DNA of 64,000 nucleotides from the NCBI GenBank assembly GCA_028554795.2, contig JAPYKE020000564.1, positions 196,501 to 260,500 on the forward strand. Direction: 5' to 3'. Position numbers and translations under genes: made by a program. Source of the stretch: Sinohyriopsis cumingii. Taxonomy: Eukaryota > Mollusca > Bivalvia > Unionida > Unionidae. Below, one piece after another: positions 1-12,353 of the stretch. The stretch's first letter is position 1. The number at the start of each line of letters is the position of its first letter. The notes beneath the pieces were generated by a model. The model did not search any database, was not told the origin of the DNA, and saw nothing but the letters and a program-made list of their open reading frames with translations.

Positions 1-584
1 GCGCGCGACTACGTTTAACTTTATCTGGGCGGAGTTATTTGCGCATTGATTATGTTGCTGGTGTGTACTGATGCTCATCTGTATGTATTTTGGAATACGG
101 CATAAATTCAGTTACTTTGTTTACTGTTGTGTATTTTTGTTTATATAATTAAGCCTTAGGTAGAATAAGAACTGTTCATATAACAAAAAAGTTATTGCAT
201 TTATATGCGTTCAAAAAAGAATATTTCTTCGCTGAATAAAATACAAAGATGTGTTAGTTGATTTTCTCAAAGTCAATCGAATAAGTTGTAAGAAAACAAT
301 GCACATAATGTACCGTATTGAAGGTATAACATTTATTTTCCTTATGGTATGATGGTTACACTGGTTACTTTTCACGTGACTCTGTCTATAGTAGTTGATA
401 TAAATTAGTTATGTGAATCGTTTATACAGAAATACACGCACGAAATAACATAAAATGCGACGATACATGTTTATTAAAAATTGACCATTAAACTACTGAG
501 GAGAAGCCCTCAGAAAACACAATCGCCGGAAAGATATTTTCTATGATTTCATGGCAGCGAAGTAAAATATTTGCTTCGAAGTTC

Positions 585-963
585 CAATCAATTATACATA
601 GCGCTAATAAAATTCATACAGGAAACGTGATCGGCCCTAAAAAATACCGACGCCAATGATCTAATTGCAGAAGAGCAACAGCTGCAAGGAGAAATCGCTA
701 AGACAACCGACTCACTCGTGACATACAAACGTCTGTTTTTGGTCGTATATAGTGCTTGTGGAATCATCGCCGCGACGACTGTTTCTCCATGGTAGTACTT
801 TATGTTGGTTACTGCGGCAATCATGATATTTACAGAAGTCGGTTTACTATTGGTGTTCTGGGTGTCTCTAGAAAGTTAATCCGTTACTGCCCTCCAGAGC
901 TTCTGCACCCCAAGTATCATTAGCGCAATTGCAAACTCTTTACCCGATGGATATCTAAGATAG
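585..963 (+). pseudogene. Decayed membrane-protein-like reading frame
   Basis: One frame stays readable from about 585 to 961 with three in-frame stops (near 630, 787 and 874). The part after the first stop has a charged, Gln/Glu-rich stretch (..LIAEEQQLQGEIAKTT..), then two hydrophobic segments (RLFLVVYSACGIIAA and MLVTAAIMIFTEVGLLLVFWV) of the length of membrane helices. Amphipathic charged sequence followed by two helices is more protein-like than chance AT-rich frames, so I read it as a broken gene. I do not recognise the family. The opposite-strand open frame 588-824 is taken to be its shadow. It may belong to the mobile-element debris that includes the polymerase fragment at 4.4 kb, but nothing in the sequence links them. 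Confidence 0.4.
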
Positions 964-2073
964 AACAATTAGCATTACATCCTTAAAAGAGTGCTGTTTG
1001 AAACAGGTAACCACCAGCAACTCGCTTGTGCCGCTTGGTAATCACACTTTAACAACCCAAACATGTAATTGATTTATTCAATTGTAGGTTTATCAGTCTG
1101 TTGGCATATACAACTACCTATATACAAACTCAGTTCACTTTTCTTGATCTCATGTAAATTAAGAATGGGGCACCCCTTGGAAACCTCGCTATAAGGACCA
1201 CGCGGGTTACAGTCGCATATTCACACGTGTCTAAATATTCCTGAGTGAGGAACGTTAACAGGAACCTATAAATTGTCTCAGGATTGAAAAACTGAAGCTG
1301 GTTTAAATTGACAATAATTTCATTACTGCACCTCACAGAACACACTCCCGAAATTAAAGAAAAGAAAACTGATTTTATTTATTTCAATAAGAACAGATAT
1401 GAACAAACACTGTAGCTTTATCTGCAATATATGTTTTCCCACTTAGCGTAAGTTACTAAATTTGGAGATATGAACTTTATTTAGGCAAGTGAACATAAAA
1501 GAGGAGGTGATCATTTTATGATTCCAGTATAAACTGATATCTGTAAACTAAAGATATGGTAAGCTTTTTGAAACCCAAGCAATAATTACTGCAATGTACA
1601 TTTCAATACAAATTAGTATTGTGTTGATCAGAATGTGTGTCTGGGCCTAACCAAGAAATAAAATCAAAAAATAAATTGAAAAGGGACAATAATCGTACGA
1701 ACAACGTTATATTAACTTTCGCTATGCTTTAAACAAAACACATTTTCAAGTGCATTTAGTTAAAATCAGGAACTATATTCACTATCCCCATAACTGTACA
1801 GGATAGATAGATATAGATAGTTCGTGTATTAGATATTTATATTTACTATATACGTATGACTAGATAAATATTAACATAAATATATTATGCAAATTTATAC
1901 CACTATAATTCTTCCCGGAATATACGATCACTGCCCTGCACGAGTTCAAGCATTAAGACGGTAGATTAGTTACGCTACGTAAGATGATATTTGAGCTTTC
2001 GTATTTCATAATGTGAAACTGTACGTACTTCATCGTAATGAAAAATTACTTTTACATAGTATTTAATCAATTA

Positions 2074-2267
<194 letters not shown>

Positions 2268-3264
2268 ATCGGGTCGTAAGAAAGTTTACTCTCAGTTGCG
2301 TTTTGTGCCTTTGTCAATTAACTGATCGAATATATATTAACCGTAGTGCATTAGTTCAGCTTATAAGCTTACACTTTAACTAAGTTTCATAATATTTTCA
2401 ATGCATACTATTACATTCACTCTGCATTCCTGAAAATTTAAACTGAAAATACAATTCATTTTATAGCAGCTGTTATATGACTTGAAAGACTCATTACATA
2501 ATTAACCAAGTTTAGCTCTTATGTTCCTGCAATGAAAATCGGTGCAAAACCTCACATTTTCAACCGTCATAGGTGCCCATGGAGTTCATGGCTGTGTTTG
2601 CTCGAAAGGTCTGTTTTTTAACGTCCTTCCTTTGCATTACTTTAAGCCCATAGTTCTTGCCCTAATTCATAAGTTGATTGTTTTCTACGTAAAATGCGCT
2701 GCGTTTCCTTCTAAAGCTTAACTCATCTCAATCTTTATCTTTTAAAGTCACATGATATTTTTCACTCTCAATACGTAATAATATTCACTGTGATCCATGA
2801 TTGAAGCAATAAATGCATGGAAAACATACCCATTTAATAGTTTACAACATTGTGATCTAACCAACGTCGGGTCAACATTGGTATTGAAATAAAACATGCT
2901 TGAAGTTATTAAAACACCCTTGAAGTTTTCATTGATGGTGCCAATGTAGACTATGCAGTCTTGCATTAACTTTCTGCAGTTTGATGTCTTTGATGATGGC
3001 GCTCATTATCTCCTTGTAAGAGCACATATGAAAATTTGAAAGTGATGGCATCGAATTTCTTGCAAAAGTAAGCGACATTGATAAGTAGGAGGATCTCAAC
3101 CAGAAATGTCAGTTAATGTATGTGGCTGAAAAAAGGCTAACATACGATTTGCATTTGCTACAATCAAGGAAAACACTCTGGATATACTATTGTTATCTAC
3201 AGCTGATTTAATATGTTCTGTTTAAGCAAGGCAAACATAAAGGTAATAATAACATCAGCGACTG

Positions 3265-4014
3265 GTGCCTATACATCTTCAACCGAGTCAGGATGGCTTA
3301 ATGGAAGCCTACATTAAAGAATGCCACAGTATAGCCAACAAGCCACTATGTGAGTACTTACCGGTATCAGAAGAAAGCATCTTGTCAATCTTGTCCACCA
3401 CGGCCAAATGTGCATACAATACTTTATTTATGCAGACGTGGATGCACTTAATGCGTCGGCTGAAGGGCCCGACAACAATCCAGTGGAAGTCAGCATGCAA
3501 ACAATTGCTATCCAAGTTCATTGTGGCAACTGCTATATAATTAACTACTGAAATGGAGTCTTTATTTGTTAGTGTTTAACCAGGACAGTAATACGATAGG
3601 AAACTTTATCAGGTACCTTGGAGGTTCAGCTAGAAGAGATCGGTGAGTTGCCGTCCATGACGCATGTAACTTCAGACTACTCATATACAGACGAGAAACA
3701 AAAGTGAAAGCTGTCATTCACAATTGTATTCACTACATTGTGCAGGATGAACACGAGCAAACTCTGCGGAAAATATCGGTGCGATCCAATACAACATAGA
3801 AAAGCATATAGTGTTTTCACTGGGATATTGGCCTTTTGTAGACAGGCTCTGTTCTAACAGCGGCATCAGCAAGATGGCTGCCAACCTAACCAAGGATACA
3901 TTTCTAGTCACATCATGGTGCAACATGTATAATATTTACTTCCATCTACCTCTACGAATACAAGAGCAGCTGAGAGCATTTCATATTTCCCAAATGAAGC
4001 TTTCTACAGCTTAG
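3265..4014 (+). pseudogene. Unidentified coding-like fragments
   Basis: Two open frames, 3265-3540 (91 residues) and 3811-4014 (67 residues), with protein-like composition (for example LMEAYIKECHSIANKPLCEY), separated by DNA with stops in all frames. They lie just upstream of, and on the same strand as, the Polinton polymerase relic at 4345-4570 and could be eroded parts of the same element. I could not match them to polymerase motifs, so function is left open. No promoter or splice context supports an active gene. Confidence 0.25.
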
Positions 4015-4344
4015 TTGATCTGACATTTTTGACAAAGTAGCACACCAACAAAATGTGGCTCAAGATAGACTGCCGAAACCTTAGAGATTATGACGTTCAC
4101 TAATTATGACAGATATTGCTCCTCCTGTTGGGTGCATTTGAGACCTTTAGGGAAACTTGGCAGACACAATGGAATGAGATGGTATACATTCGTGAAAACG
4201 ACACAATATTAGCTAGAGCACCTGTCCGACATATACAAGCATATTTTCATTCTTAAGGACATTCCTGTGCAGCGACACTAACAGAAAAACCTACCGTTAC
4301 TTCAACAACCCATATGCAAATTCACTGGTTGTGCTTGGCTTGTT

Positions 4345-4570
4345 AAATTATAGGAACCTGAATCTTAACAGGAATGTGTCATTGCAGTCCACATGATATT
4401 ACAGTTTGACCAAAACATGTGGGCTGCTCCATACATGAAGTTCAACACAGATCTAAAAACCAAGGTCAAAACAGAGGAGACAAAAGACCTCTCCAAGCTG
4501 ATGAACAACACTTTATGGACACAAAGCCTTCCTTCATATTGTCAAACAACGTGTAACCTTGAATATGAGA
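4345..4570 (+). pseudogene. Polinton/Maverick protein-primed DNA polymerase B fragment
   Basis: The translation carries a run like the palm region of Polinton family-B polymerases. A YRNLNLN stretch (family: HYRNLQLYLSLG) is followed, after a one-base frame change near 4390, by ILQFDQNMWAAPYMKFNTDL and then KDLSKLMNN. The family usually reads VH.ILQFDQS.WL.PYI..NTELR..A...FEKD..KLMNN. Order and spacing agree, so this is seen in the sequence rather than guessed from one motif. Only about 75 codons remain. The catalytic DTDS block and the N-terminal exonuclease are absent and the frame is broken, so it is a dead remnant. Polintons encode this enzyme for protein-primed replication of the element. 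Confidence 0.72.
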
Positions 4571-4739
4571 TAATTACTAAATGCACTTTCCTTCTGAGAT
4601 TGCATCCGTTTCACTTGCAAGTTTTACATAATATAAAATTTGTTTCGTATTATATCTTTCATCATTATTGCACTGAATTTGATTCTTTCAAACCTTACAT
4701 GTGTGTCCTCCTTGTTCAAGCTAATATCTTTACATGAGT

Positions 4740-7160
4740 CTATTATACATTTTCAAATTGGACAGGCATGTTCAAGACATCAAAAATTTAGCTCATCAAA
4801 GTCATTTGCATGATATACATACTTACAGTATATTTACAGCATCGACAGTTTATGTTGGATCGTGAGCATCTATTACATCATCATCTTCGTACCTTTTCAT
4901 ATGAATAATCATATTGAATACTGTCCTCAGCCATTTACTATACATAGGATTGTTTCAAAGGCATATTCTCTCTGTTCAGCTCTGCTGTTCGTGCGATGAA
5001 GGCACAATTGTGCAAAAAATGACTCTCACAGAATTGTATAAATCCCTTTATTTATTCAATACCTGTACTCGGGTTTGGGTTTTTTGTGTACAACGATACC
5101 CGATGGTCATTTATGTATATTGTACCATATTTCGAAAGAGTGAGTTCGGTTCATCCTATGTCGCACGTGCGAAGTACTTCCGATGGGAAAAACCGAATAG
5201 TTCCAGCGCATAGACTGTGTATGGCTGCATCGTATGTGTATAAATGCCTCACCATATGACGAAATCTTTACAATACGGAACGTGTTTCAGTGAGCAGTCT
5301 TCTTAAGGACTTACACATCTTCAGCTGTAGAGGTATGCGATTTATTTATTAATTCCTTATGTATGTCATAGGTTATACCTATTGTACTTCCACGTTAACG
5401 TTTTGTATAATTTCTATGTAACTCCGGTTTCCCTAGTATAATGCAAATATTTTCTCGTCTTATATGTGACTTAACAGGAGATTTATATTCGCAATAAAGT
5501 TGCATTTTATTAAGAAATGTTTAGTACCATATGACTCTTATCGGGCACGGGTAGGTTCACTTATGGGCCTAATTATTGATTTGTAATGTTGTGCCGATAA
5601 TGTAATCTGCACAGATTACCGTATATAACGTCATCATGTGTTCTTCTGTATGCCGTGTCATTCTTCGTACACCGTGTTAAATTTATTTTTAGCTGATCAG
5701 AGTCGACGTGATAACGGCTGTATAAATAACCATAAAAGCTGACAATAGCAGCCGTAAAGCTGGTTGAGTAGCAGATGATCGAGCGTTGTTGACCTATTTG
5801 TGAGCGCTGATTGATTGACTCACCAAGAAATGGGATGGTGGTCGGTGACTACATGTAATGCTGGCTGCCTGGATGACGAGTGTGACTGGCAGCAAAGTAT
5901 TCTGGTGACGGAATGTTTTGTGTAACAGTGTTTAGAGACTGTAAAGATATTTTGTATGATATTTGTCCCATCGTATCATCATTTTACTATGTGAGTAAAG
6001 TACCTCATTTATCACTATTTAAGTGAATAGATTTTACTATGAGTAAAGAAACCTCAATTGTGTTATTTTATTAAAACACACCATTCTTTTCGTCGTGTGA
6101 AATGACTATGAATCATTAACCTTTGTCCCTGTCCTGTATAATGTCATTTACTTGTATTCACATTTAGTAGATTCGTACGGATTGTGTTAATGTTTCCAAT
6201 ATTTGGATCTTATACACGCACGTGACAATACTATTATTTTTATTTAGGTCATTCATCTATAAACCTTGTATTTATATCAACATCAAACGTGTTCTTTTAT
6301 ACGTCCGAAATCCAACCTTGTTATCTTGTTACAATAACATTGTTGCCTTCCAAAATATGTCTGTCTCGTCAGAAAAATGTCATTGTTACCTTCTACCAAA
6401 AAGTACATTCCTTCAGAACAATGGCATTGCGGTCCCCAAAAGCCTATTCATTCAGGAAATTGAATATTACTGTTCCAAAAAGGCATGTCCCTTCAGGAAA
6501 ATGACATTGTTGGCACAAAAATTGGCACAATTAGCTTGAGACATTTGTAGCAAAAGACTGTAGCATTGGTTCGCGCCATTCTCTGTTATTTAAATAGCTT
6601 TGAATGCATCAGATCCAATTAAAAAAGAGATTGTACTTTATTGTGGAGAAAGCTTATAATATTTTCCTTTTGCAATAATCAGAAGAGTACAATTGGGAAT
6701 TGAACACAGATATCGCAAGTGGATTACACGAAGAGATGACCAGTAAAATGTATGATAGTCGATTAATATGGACAAGAACATTTAAAGAACATGTATAACA
6801 TTGTTATCAATGCCTAAAATGTCAATATATGAAAGCATTGCCCGATGGTGAAATTTACACTGTGGCATAATAAATTACTTGCACCATTCCTTTTAAATTA
6901 TTCTCAACAATTAAAAGAACATGAATTTATTTGTATATTATCCACAACAAGATATACTTGAAATGTTTTGGAACATATCTAATAAAATGTCAACTGTAAC
7001 AAAAGATAGCAACATATATCCAACATAAAGCTTATATCTTTCCGTCATGGTTTTGGAAAACCTATCAAAGCATATAAATGATCATCATCAGTCATGGATA
7101 TTGAAGAACTTGTAAAGCTAATCGTTATTGTGTCTTTTAGCCAATTTACAATTTTCTCCC
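4740..7160. other. Non-coding AT-rich stretch
   Basis: No convincing gene. The open frame 4914-5213 lacks recognisable motifs. A short imperfect direct repeat (attttactatg..gagtaaag..acctca) occurs at about 5982 and 6031. 6926-6931 (tttatt, AATAAA on the minus strand) is a possible polyadenylation signal for the gene ending at 7161. The 6340-6520 minisatellite is listed separately. Confidence 0.6.
6340..6520. repeat. Degenerate minisatellite, about 41-bp unit
   Basis: Roughly four units of the pattern cattgttgccttccaaaaa..tgtcccttcaggaaaatga, each ending in a variant of cttcaggaaaatga. The two overlapping open frames here (6222-6539 and 6289-6504) follow from the repeat and are not taken as genes. 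Confidence 0.65.
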
Positions 7161-7384
7161 TCATAGCACATGAGCCTTTGCATAGTCCCGTAACAGTTCA
7201 ATCAGAAGTTCTTTCCGTCTCTGTCCTTCATTGCTTATGAATTTATCAAGTGCCTCTATGCTGTTGCTTTCAACCAGCTCCTGAACTTTCTGCACCAGTT
7301 TCTTTCTATCAACATCAGATAGGTTTCCAAGCACTTCCACCATTGACTTGTAGTCATCTGATTTGAAGTACCCGGCAAACGATC
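7161..7384 (-). CDS. C19orf12: C19orf12-like protein, coding exon 3 (C-terminal)
   Basis: Last coding exon. The acceptor is ..tatctatctag with the exon starting at 7384, and the stop codon TGA is at 7163-7161. It begins with two bases that complete a Gly codon split by a phase-1 intron, then encodes SFAGYFKSDDYKSMVEVLG and a charged helical tail ending ELLRDYAKAHVL. In the family, the part after the glycine-rich hairpin has this form: a short loop (human SGQFKPVPQ, here FAGYFKSDDYKS), then soluble helices rich in Leu, Glu and Lys. Joined to exons 10902-10994 and 16879-16954 it gives 393 coding bases, 130 residues, close to the human protein (about 141-152). The human gene, mutated in MPAN (a form of neurodegeneration with brain iron accumulation), encodes a membrane protein of mitochondria and ER contacts. 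A possible polyadenylation signal lies at 6931-6926. Confidence 0.88.
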
Positions 7385-7649
7385 CTAGATAGATATAAAA
7401 TACAAAGAACTTGATTAATATATTAAAGAGTATGTATAATATATGAAAGAACTTGATTAATATATATTTAACTTGTATGTATAATGTGTGTAAGAACTTA
7501 ATTACAATAGTTAAATATTATGTTTAATGTCCACTCCGTGACACGCAACACAAACATATATAAACTGTTTGATCAGGGTCAGTGCAGTTGTCTGGGAAAT
7601 ATCACTCACAGTTCATTTTGTTCAAAGGTGTATTGTATATGATTTTATG

Positions 7650-7938
7650 GTCTTATACCATGTTGCGGTCATATCGATACGCTGTCTGCAGCGTGGCAGT
7701 AAATAGCAATGTTTAGCACTGGGGCATCATGTCGCAGACACGTAGCATGATGTACTACTCAATCGCCTTATCCTGACACCAGGTCGACCAGTCCTAACAC
7801 TAGCCTCTTAATGCTGAGCGCCTAGCGAGGCAGCTGTTAGTTCCATGTTTATAAATTTTTGGTACGACTCGGCCGGGGGTTCGAACCAACGACATCCTGC
7901 ATTCGAGGCGGACGATCTGACCAATAGATTACCGGATT
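7650..7938 (-). mobile_element. tRNA-derived SINE, family A, copy 1
   Basis: Read on the minus strand, the head (7938-7870) has a tRNA-like A box region (ctattggtcagatcgtccgcc) and B box (ggttcgaaccc). The body is shared by all six copies in this window: gctgcctcg, then aggactggtcgacctggtgtcagg, then a histidine-like run tgatgccccagtgc, and the tail tgcagacagcgtatcgatatgac. Compare copies at 24932, 30258, 59990, 61918 and 62601. Confidence 0.82.
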
Positions 7939-8828
7939 CGTCGGTGGGAAAAGAGAGAATGCATTATATGGTTTGTCTTAATAGATATGTCGTGCATGAA
8001 TTTTATGTATTACTCATTTTTGTGAGTAAATACTCACACCAACTGTTCCATAAAAGTGCCTTCTAATATAGTCGTCAGAAACTTTAGTCTAACTATGCAT
8101 ACTGTATTTGGTAATCAAGCACAAAGATCGCATGTACCTCATCATTCTCTCCATCTTTCTCTCTTGTCAGGAGCTGAAATTTGTTTCACTTCATTTCACA
8201 GATCATAAAATCATTAATGCTTAATAATATATTTCCATGCTGATTACAGGTACAGATTTGTTTCGATACTGCTTGAATATGAATGGATGATTTAGAATAG
8301 TGTATTTTTTTCTCTAGAATGAAATAACATCGATAAACATGCAAATTCTTTCAAAATCCCGTAGCTAGTAATTCTTTTCAAAATAAATGTGTGACTTGAA
8401 GCAAAAACAGTTTATTTATAAATTACAAAGCGACAACCTTAAATGTAGACCTGTTGAAAAAGTGTAGAATTCCCGCTTAATCTTCATGTTCACATCGCAA
8501 TTTCCCGATGATGCATTTGTACATCTCACCAAGATTCTTTCATCTTTCTCTCTGTATTCCCGCTTCTCCTTGGTTTTACTTAAATGTAAGCTGTAGTTTC
8601 TATTTTGTGTCAACTGTGATGACCTGCCACTGAATCTTTTCGTTTAAAACTGCAATTCATGCCCTGTCCTATATTAAGAAACAAATCACACCCTAGTGCA
8701 TTCTCTGACTCTCATTTGTTCGGATGCTAACGCACATTCGCTACTAAAAAGACCTATAATTCAGTTTTCCCCTTATTTATATCATAGATTATACCGCTAT
8801 GTAACTATTATCTCTTAAAATAAAAAAC

Positions 8829-9330
8829 TTTATATAACCTGATACCGCCTAATACAATTAAATACATGCATATATCAGTGTTTTAAAGAACTGCCCTACA
8901 ATAAATGTATGCTATAATAATTTGTATTTGCAACCAATGGCCTTTATCACTGCACCTCCACAACTGTCACATGGCAAATTTGCACACCCTGATAAAAAAT
9001 ATCTTGACTTTGAAAATGCTAAACTCTCTTTCCCTCATCCACATACTACATTCACTACTTTGAGAGATCTTATATACAAAATTTCATTATTATAACGATG
9101 CCAGTTAAAGACGTGGAGAATACCGTTTGCCATTATCTTGCCAAAAAAGTACATTATATAACTTGAATACCACCTCAAACAAATTAAATATATGACCATA
9201 CCAGCCATTTATAAGACAGTTCTTTAATGAATGGTCTTATATTTAGGGTATGCTCTAATCAGTTGTAATTGTAATCAGTGGCCTTTATCTATGTACATTC
9301 ACAATAGTCACATGGTAGGTATACACACAC
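8829..9330. repeat. Diverged direct duplication of about 165 bp
   Basis: The segment 8829-8990 (tatataacctgataccgcc .. accaatggcctttatcactg .. cacatggcaaatttgcacac) recurs at 9153-9330 (tatataacttgaataccacc .. atcagtggcctttatctatg .. cacatggtaggtatacacac), offset about 324 bases, with substitutions and small indels. No terminal inverted repeat or target duplication was seen. Confidence 0.65.
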
Positions 9331-9789
9331 TTTATGTGTATGTAACCACTTTACATGTATTATACTGTAATGATTTAGACAAGAAAAGCAATTAAAGAAA
9401 GAAGTCATTATGTAGGAAAAAATGAAAATATGCAGCAAACGAGTCGGTCTGATCAAACAGGTGCTCTTGTCGAATGTACATCAATCAGCATTTTGTTTTA
9501 ACTTTAATGTCTCAAACCTGACACTGAATTAGATGTAATTTTAAGCAAATGTACAATCGGAAACAATTACAGAAAAACGTTATTGTGAAGGCTAATTTAT
9601 GTATTCATTAAATTATGCATGCTATTTTGTGTTTCGTTTGTCACTTTAAGTTATTATTCATTTTTCATTTATCCTTCATTCTATTTCCATGTCAAAGGGT
9701 TACAAAACTGTCTGAGCATCTGTATTGGCCATCCACCTGAAATTAAAACTATTGCTCCTGTGACATTTATCATTCAGTCTCGGTAGACA

Positions 9790-10380
9790 TCAGTCTTTTG
9801 AAATGGTCCGTCAATAACCCAAACCATATGGAAACCCAAGGGATAAACCACTGGCTATATGCAGCTAAAGTGATCAAACACTTACTGAGGATTGCCTACC
9901 AAAAGCCTAACATATTCCTGCTACAGAGAGCAGCTACCGTCTAAGACAGGGGTGCACAACTATTTTCGACCATGAGCCAGATGGCATTAAGACCACACAA
10001 GAGCCGCAAACACTAATGTTTTAATATAATTACTGCTCACGGACCAGATTTACGTGATGTTTTGATTTGTCATGAAGGCCGGATATAACACGTTGGCTAA
10101 CCGGATCCGACCCAAGGGATGTACACCCCCGATCTAAGGGCAGCCAACAAAAACTAACACAACAACTCAAATGATCAACCACTGGCTGAAGATGGTCCAC
10201 CAACAGCCCAAGTCAATTCCAGCTCAGTTCCAGAGATCAACTAACATCTAAGCGAGGCCCCGCAATCACCAACATGCGAACTCCAGTTATCAACCACAGA
10301 CTAAAGACGGTCCATCAACAACCCCGGTATATCCCACCACCATATATAAATTCCTGCTAAACATGGCCTAACTTCACTGA
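9790..10380. repeat. Degenerate repeat with phrase atcaaccactggctgaag
   Basis: A phrase like gatcaaccactggctgaagatggtccaccaacagccca occurs near 9808-9860, 10171-10220 and 10295-10325 in diverged form, suggesting an old tandem repeat of about 120 bp. The hAT-like element at 9947-10131 interrupts it. Confidence 0.5.
9947..10131. mobile_element. hAT-like MITE with 8-bp target duplication
   Basis: The left end caggggtgcacaac (9947-9960) is the imperfect inverse of the right end gatgtacacccccg (10118-10131). The flanks gtctaaga (9939-9946) and atctaagg (10132-10139) match at 6 of 8 positions, the duplication length of hAT transposons. It is 185 bp with no coding capacity. The CAGGGGTGCACAAC end is typical of a widespread class of hAT MITEs. 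Confidence 0.75.
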
Positions 10381-10384
10381 ACAA

Positions 10385-10850
10385 GTTTGCGTGACCGTGA
10401 TATCTAATCTCGTTAAAGCTGACATGACCATGATATCTAATTAAAGCCGACATGACCGTTATATCTCAATAAATCTGAGATGACCATGATATATAATCTA
10501 TCTAATGCTGACATGATTATAATATCCAATTAAGGATGACACAACCATGATATATAATCGAATTAAAGTTTACATGACCATGATATCTAATTAAATATGT
10601 CAGGACCATGTTATCTAAATCTAATCAAAGATTTAATGACCATGATATCCAATTAAAGATGACAAGACAATAATAACTAATTAAAGCTGACATGATCATG
10701 AATAGTTATCGCTGACATGACCATGGTATATAATTAATGATGACATGACCATGATATCTAACTAAAGTTGACATGGAAATTATATCTAATTTCTTTAATG
10801 TTGAGATGACCATGATACATGCTCTATTAAAATTGACACATGTAGTTTAC
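10385..10850. repeat. Intronic minisatellite, about 31-bp unit
   Basis: About fifteen degenerate units of the form gctgacatgaccatgatatctaattaaa, in places with cg or tg variants. It stops just before coding exon 2 of the C19orf12-like gene (10902-10994). Confidence 0.85.
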
Positions 10851-10901
10851 TATATTTTGTCTATAAGCATGTCTCTGACTCAAAGATTAAAGATTACATA
10901 C

Positions 10902-10994
10902 CGGCAATACCACCAACGAGGGCACCTGGTGGCCCCGCTACAACACCCCCAACTGCAGCACCGCCAGCTGTCCATGCCATCTGCTTGAACATTC
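10902..10994 (-). CDS. C19orf12: C19orf12-like protein, coding exon 2 (glycine-rich membrane hairpin)
   Basis: Exon of 93 bp with acceptor ..aaatggtttcag and donor g|gtatgtaat. It starts with two bases and ends with one base of split Gly codons, so both flanking introns are phase 1 and the exon is a multiple of three. It encodes MFKQMAWTAGGAAVGGVVAG followed by PPGALVGGIAG. This is the diagnostic part of the family: human C19orf12 has [20 protein letters not shown] at the same place, a Gly/Ala/Val zipper-like hairpin with a central GPPG turn that inserts in the membrane. The GPPG turn and the glycine spacing are intact, so the gene looks functional. The plus-strand open frame overlapping this exon (10773-10988) is a shadow. 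Confidence 0.9.
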
Positions 10995-12265
10995 CTGAAA
11001 CCATTTTGTTTACAAAAAAGGTATTCTTCGAAAGCAATTATCTGATAGCAACATTAAAAGTACAGAGGACGCAAATTCAAGTATTTATACTTAATACATG
11101 AGAACACTTCTACCCTTTAATATAATGAACAAAATTGTCAAAAATGCTATAATATATATCATTTAGGCTTTGAATTAGGTTCACAACTGAACAAGAAACA
11201 GTGATTCATTTGTGTACTAAATACATCATAATAACAAAATGTCTCCTAGGTAACCAACTATCAGGTAAGATGGATGGCATGAATACATACCTGCCAAACC
11301 CTGAGTACGAAAATATTGAATGTATGTTACAAAAATATTGGATTTTCAGGAACTAATACTAATTTTCAAAATTTTAGTGGATGTGTAACTACTTACAATA
11401 TCTGCAACCATCAGCAAATTAGAACAGTAACTTAATTATTTAATGTAAAAGATGCATGTGTGTACTCATGTTCCTTCTGAATGGGCACCTTGTTCAGTAT
11501 CGATTTCATTGTGCCATATATCATTGATGATCTGATATATGTGCGAGTTTTTTTTTTTTTTTTTTTGCTGAACTGTTTTCATTCTAGCAAACGAGCAATT
11601 CTCTGCGATTTTATTGTCTGGAAATGGTGATAGAAACAAATCGCAAGCAAACATATTAAACAAACAATTAAATAACGAACATACACACCGAAAATTATCT
11701 TATTTTATTTCTCTCTAACATCTTGGTAACTTTCAAAAAGAAATAAAAATGCATAATATTTGTTATCAACATACACTAAATTCGTTCTAGAACAAAACTT
11801 ATAACAAATGCTCTGAGGCCTCTTCACCTTCCTATCGACCTATATTTATTTTAAACTTAAGACTAGAATATATAAATATTGAAATTATCCAGAGGATGTT
11901 AAGAAGGAAATCCTATGCATTGACATTTACTAGCAAACATTAATTACTTGCGTTGGTTATATTACTGTACTTTGCGTTTGTTATATTACTGTACTTAGAT
12001 TTTGTTGACAAATTTAGCATTTCATGCCGATTTAAATTGTGAATACTTTTTCAATTGACAAACATTAAGAAAATCTTTAACAATTTCTCTAGAACAGCTG
12101 AATCAGCTAATTATAACTAAGTTGCTTTAAAACATTTCTATGAAATTTTCTTCTTCTAAATAATTGTTATTATAACTGCCACTTGTTTAGTCTTTAATTT
12201 TAGCAGACAGTCTTATAAATAAAAGACATGCACAATGAAACAGAAGAACGGAGGTAGATATGATA

Positions 12266-12266
<1 letters not shown>

Positions 12267-12349
<83 letters not shown>
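12267..12349. repeat. (TA)n(TG)n compound microsatellite
   Basis: TA dinucleotides to 12312 followed directly by TG dinucleotides to 12349. Confidence 0.97.

Positions 12350-12353
<4 letters not shown>

Larger units (their letters stand above)
7385..10901 (-). other. Intron 2 of the C19orf12-like gene
   Basis: The phase-1 intron between coding exons 2 and 3 opens with gtatgtaat on the minus strand and ends in a pyrimidine-poor acceptor, tatctatctag. It holds a SINE (7650-7938), a diverged direct duplication (8829-9330), a degenerate dispersed repeat interrupted by a hAT-like MITE (9790-10380) and a minisatellite (10385-10850). The open frames within it look like chance frames. Confidence 0.85.

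Noticed and set aside
4914..5700. Solo LTR with a TATA-like gtataaatg
   Set aside because: No TG..CA ends, target duplication or primer-binding site could be found.
10385..10850. CRISPR-like array
   Set aside because: Units are directly tandem without unique spacers of constant length; this is a minisatellite in a eukaryotic intron.
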